Shown: positions 56,814 through 59,677 of the stretch, piece by piece
Numbering within the stretch: position 1 is the first letter of the stretch
Layout: every line of letters starts with the position of its first letter
Assembly (NCBI GenBank): GCA_013054445.1
Contig: JAAMPI010000148.1
Span: 1-59,677 of the forward strand
Direction of reading: 5' to 3'
Origin: Cudoniella acicularis
Taxonomy: Eukaryota; Ascomycota; Leotiomycetes; Helotiales; Helotiaceae
Length of the DNA stretch: 59,677 nucleotides
Notes under the pieces: generated by a model
Database searches by the model: none
Seen by the model: only the letters and a program-made list of their open reading frames with translations
What the model was told of the DNA's origin: nothing
Program-made: the position numbers and the translations under genes

Positions 56814-57704
56814 CTAACCGCTACCCGACACAACTAAGCATCCTCCCCCAATCCACCTCACATCCCTATGCCCCCCAACCAACCTCCCTACCAACACCCT
56901 CGCAAAAACCCCCGGTTCCCACCCCGTCGTAGCCGCCAGCTCTTGTCTCCTCTCAAAGCCCTCACTGACAGGAGCCCATAAACTCTCTTCACTCAAATGA
57001 TTCCTCTGCAAGAATTTCGGCGTTTTGACGTTTCCGATTTGCGCATAAGTGACTTTGACACCGAGAGGTGCGAGTTCTAATCGTAGACATTCGCTGTAGG
57101 CATACAGGGCGGCTTTGGAGGCGCAGAAGAGCGACATGAATGGTAGGGGCATGTGGCCGGCTACGGAACCCATGTTTACGATTTTTCCTTTTGCGAGGAG
57201 TAGTTCCGGGAGGAAGGTTTGGGTTATGTCCATTACTGCGAGGACGTTTGTTGAGAATAAGTCTCTTGCTTCATCAATGTCTAATTCCGCGGCTGCTCAA
57301 AAGCTAGCTATGTTGCTCTGTTAGTTTTCCCCATCTGAACTCTGACTGTATAATTGGAGACCGTGGAGAACATAAGGCATACTTTTCCCAGAATTGCTGA
57401 TAAGGAAATCGAGTCCCGCTCCATCTAACAATTTCTTCACTTCCTCATGACAAGCAACAACGCTGGCGCGGTCATCCACAACCAGACTCACACAACTGAT
57501 TCCTATTTCTTCCAGGCTAGCTATTTTGCTGACGCTTCGTCCGGTAGCTATTACCCGAAAGCCACGGGAATGGAACTCCTTTGTGAGGGCATGGCCAATT
57601 GCTCCTGGAGTGCAACTGGAGTAATGTAAGTATATATCTTAGTTGAATCGTAGATGTTGGGATATGTGTTACCCGGTGATGAGGGCAAACTTCCTCTGTG
57701 TCAT
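56814..57704 (-). CDS. Short-chain dehydrogenase (Ayr1-like) lacking catalytic Tyr
   Basis: Resembles 1-acyl-dihydroxyacetone-phosphate reductases. Three exons: 57704-57673, 57615-57383 and 57292-56814, giving 247 aa. The Rossmann motif GCTPGAIG is rebuilt at the first splice (LITG + CTPGAIG). ISNSGK replaces NNAG, then ELDIDEARDLFSTNV. In the active site, GSVAG carries the Ser, but the usual Y-x3-K reads F-x3-K (SLFCASKAAL; Phe codon at 57126-57128). The third exon uses an acceptor gagcag; an upstream acceptor would give an in-frame TGA. Family length is ~280 aa, so the C-terminus is a little short. A missing Tyr suggests loss of normal catalysis or a pseudogene in progress. Confidence 0.78.
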
Positions 57705-58241
57705 TGCAACTGTCCCGAAAAGAATCTTAAAGGACAAATCTGCGGTTTTACACCCCTGTGACTGATAACCGTGGTGCAAACTCTCTTTTGGGGTTGAAAA
57801 GGTACTTCACAAGAATGCAATTGGCATCATATGTTTTGCGGCAAGAAAATGAAAGGTCTTATGTAATGCGAAGCAGAATTTTGGATTCGGATAAAGATAG
57901 GAGGTTGGTACCCGGAGTTTGTTACATACCAGTTATCCGATCCGTTGGCCGTAAGCCGGATGCAGCAGACATGTTGGAACACCGACACTCGTAAAGGATC
58001 TCCAATCAACGAATCATTCTTTACTCGTATGAAAATGAACATCACTTGTGCTCGTTGGGTTTTTTTGAGTGATGGCTTACTTCTAACTTGAGGAGTAAAA
58101 ACCGTTCTTGGAATATACGATACAACGAAACGTGGGGAATGCAAAACTGGAAGATCAACAACAAATATTAAGGTTTGAATAAGAAGGAGGCAGTGATGTA
58201 TAAGAGAAAGTGGAAGAAACCTTGGATTTGGATCTACATAA
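57705..58241. other. Intergenic, nothing recognised
   Basis: About 540 bp between the dehydrogenase's start and the stop of the CCDC25 gene, both on the minus strand. Minus-strand readings here are the 3' flank of the CCDC25 gene. No gene supported. Confidence 0.4.
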
Positions 58242-59098
58242 CTACATGAAATCATCCAAGAAGTCTTCTCCTCGATCTTGGTTATTCGCTTCTTCTGGAT
58301 CCTCCTCCTGGAAAAGATCGTCATAAGCATGCTCCTTTTGCCATTTCTTTTCCTTTCTCTCCTGCGCGATTCGAGCCTCTTCTTTTTTCTATTGATAATT
58401 AGCCATGCCTTACGCTTAGTTAAACAACCAAGTAGTGACTCACCCGGTCTAATTTCGCAGCTTGATCCTTTTTCCGCAATGCCTTCAGCTTCTCTTCCTT
58501 CTCCATTCCGAGATCGGGGAACTTCTCCACTTTGGTCTTGTTGAGGCGATTGACGATAGGATTCTCCCTTTGTGGCACCAGGATTCTCTTCACCTAAACC
58601 GATTATGAGTAAAGATTTTGGAACATAGGTCATAACTTAACGAACCTTCTTATTATCCTTAAAGCTAACCTGACCAACCGCCATACTTCCATCCTTCTTA
58701 AGATTCGACCACGGCGTATAAATAATCGTCACATTATCCTTCTTATTTCCTAAAACCAAAAAATTAGTATCACGTGCATCACCCAACAGCATCTGCATTC
58801 TTGCCTTCGATAGAATTGGCCTTCGTAAGCTGAGCGCAATCCGTAAGAACAGCCTCTGGAATCGTCTCCCATGTTTCACCCTCATTCATGCGAAGATAAA
58901 TATGAGCACTTGAAAGCTTGTCGGCGTGGAACCAGACATCTTCCTCGAGGCCAAACTTAATGAGATCCTCATCTGAAAATTGTGGTCAGCGTCATTCGGC
59001 GCAAAAAAGAGACACGGATACCCACTCTCAACTTTGTCTTTTCCAACATAGATGAATGCGCTGGGTTTCACCACGTCGGAAGTAAAGTAATAAACCAT
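58242..59098 (-). CDS. CCDC25-like NFACT-R (DUF814) domain protein
   Basis: Family with an NFACT-R nucleic-acid-binding domain and a basic coiled-coil tail; human CCDC25 is a membrane sensor of extracellular DNA, and the fungal role is unknown. Five exons: 59098-59026, 58972-58805, 58749-58646, 58593-58444 and 58388-58242, giving 213 aa. [83 protein letters not shown] and GQVSF. The C-terminal part has [13 protein letters not shown] then Lys/Glu helices, ending EDFLDDFM. Intron 2 (58804-58750) only joins in frame with a GC donor (GAAG|gcaaga..tttag). The other donors are GT. Start Met is by the conserved family N-terminus; the open frame reaches 59242. Confidence 0.9.
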
Positions 59099-59282
59099 GT
59101 TGACTTTATCACCGAATTTCCATAATTTGCGCTCGGTCAAGAAAGCGAAAGCGAAGCGGAAGAACCAAAATTTTGATATTGGCGACACGTGTGGTCCCTC
59201 GCGCCCACCGTAGCGAAAATCATATTCCAGAAATATCTCCAAGGAGCATCACAACAGCTCCAACAGCCCAAAAGCCAACACA
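59099..59282. promoter_or_regulatory. Divergent promoter between CCDC25 homologue and uL3m
   Basis: Only 184 bp separate the two divergent ATGs, so the genes share one compact promoter region. The stretch has GC-rich and A-rich parts (gaaagcgaaagcgaagcgga at 59141). No specific factor site is claimed. Confidence 0.5.
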
Positions 59283-59677
59283 ATGGCGCCCAAGCTGTCA
59301 ACAAGCTGGGCACAACTCCCACCCACATTCCTCCTCCCCGACGCCTTCCTCCCCCTCATCGCCAAACGCGGCGTCAAATACGGCTGGAGCACCGCGAACC
59401 GCCGCTCCAAGCATGCGCGCTTCAACCAACAGACTGCCGGTCTTCCCACACTAGGACAATCGCCTGCTGCTGCTCTGGCAAGGAAAGCTAAGACATTGCC
59501 ATTGAGGACTGGAGCGCTAGCTATCAAGAAAGGCATGACGGCTTTATACGACACGGAAACCGGGGAGCGAACACCTTGCACGGTTGTGCAGCTTGATAGG
59601 GTGCAAGTGGTTGCGCACAAGACGAGGGAGAAGAATGGGTATTATGCTGTGCAGATGGGTGCTGGGTGGAAACATCA
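59283..59677 (+). CDS. Mitochondrial ribosomal protein uL3m (MRPL9/MRPL3), partial
   Basis: Large-subunit mitoribosomal protein L3. One open exon from ATG 59283 runs off the window end (131 codons visible). It starts MAPKLSTSWAQLPPTFLLP, then RGVKYGWSTANRRSKHARF, a presequence-like region. The L3 core begins at about residue 70: ARKAKTLPLRTGALAIKKGM, then TALYDTETGERTPCTVVQLD and NGYYAVQMGAGWKH. The last pieces match the start of the L3 beta-barrel. The gene is truncated by the window, not by a lesion, and the remainder is expected to the right. It overlaps only noise frames on the other strand. Confidence 0.9.
   Translation, partial: MAPKLSTSWAQLPPTFLLPDAFLPLIAKRGVKYGWSTANRRSKHARFNQQTAGLPTLGQSPAAALARKAKTLPLRTGALAIKKGMTALYDTETGERTPCTVVQLDRVQVVAHKTREKNGYYAVQMGAGWKH

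Overview
The window is nuclear DNA of a filamentous ascomycete (Pezizomycotina; the protein flavour suggests Leotiomycetes, which is an inference). The reasons are compact intron-containing genes on both strands, 45-80 nt introns with GT..AG ends and CTAAC/CTGAC-like branch sites, very short first exons, and a set of conserved fungal proteins. I read about 25 intact protein genes, three clear multi-lesion pseudogenes, two genes with single apparent frameshifts, and several AT-rich gene-poor stretches. I saw no rRNA, tRNA, CRISPR or complete transposon. Exon joins were made by hand from splice signals and reading-frame continuity.

Layout. 1-6.6 kb is an AT-rich accessory block with one small Ser-rich ORF, a decayed glutathione S-transferase and a decayed fungal O-methyltransferase. 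6.7-30 kb is a dense housekeeping block: mitochondrial aspartyl-tRNA synthetase, AP180-type clathrin adaptor, TFIIH subunit Tfb3/MAT1 divergent from NudC, LSm1, an Aps1-like Nudix hydrolase, arginyl-tRNA-protein transferase Ate1, a short-chain dehydrogenase, exosome Rrp42, an unknown mitochondrial membrane protein, cytochrome c, and the ribosome-biogenesis AAA ATPase Rix7. 30-36 kb is a second accessory block: a dead Atg22-family transporter and an intact GRE2-like reductase flanked by a diverged direct repeat. 36.5-43 kb holds ESCRT-III Vps20, a large DUF2293 protein and a mitochondrial carrier. 43-45.5 kb is AT-rich and nearly empty.

45.5-59.7 kb is again housekeeping: an LYR/DUF1763 protein, a CHY/RING zinc-finger ubiquitin ligase, the gamma-tubulin complex microprotein Mzt1 (three tiny exons), a GFA-family enzyme with a frameshift, kinetochore Spc25, Pol I factor Rrn6, a PITH-domain protein, a short-chain dehydrogenase without its catalytic tyrosine, a CCDC25-like NFACT-R protein, and the start of mitochondrial ribosomal protein uL3m running off the end.

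The genes do not form one pathway. The notable pattern is contrast: housekeeping genes are intact, while accessory genes (GST, O-methyltransferase, Atg22-like) are broken. Many of their stops can be explained by C-to-T change on one strand (TGG to TAG, CAA to TAA, CGA to TGA), as left by repeat-induced point mutation or by drift. Two genes (Rix7 and the CCDC25 homologue) carry introns that only splice in frame with a GC-AG donor. I did not find a convincing new biological system; the best leads are the pseudogene islands, the repeat-flanked reductase, the non-canonical introns and the Tyr-less dehydrogenase.
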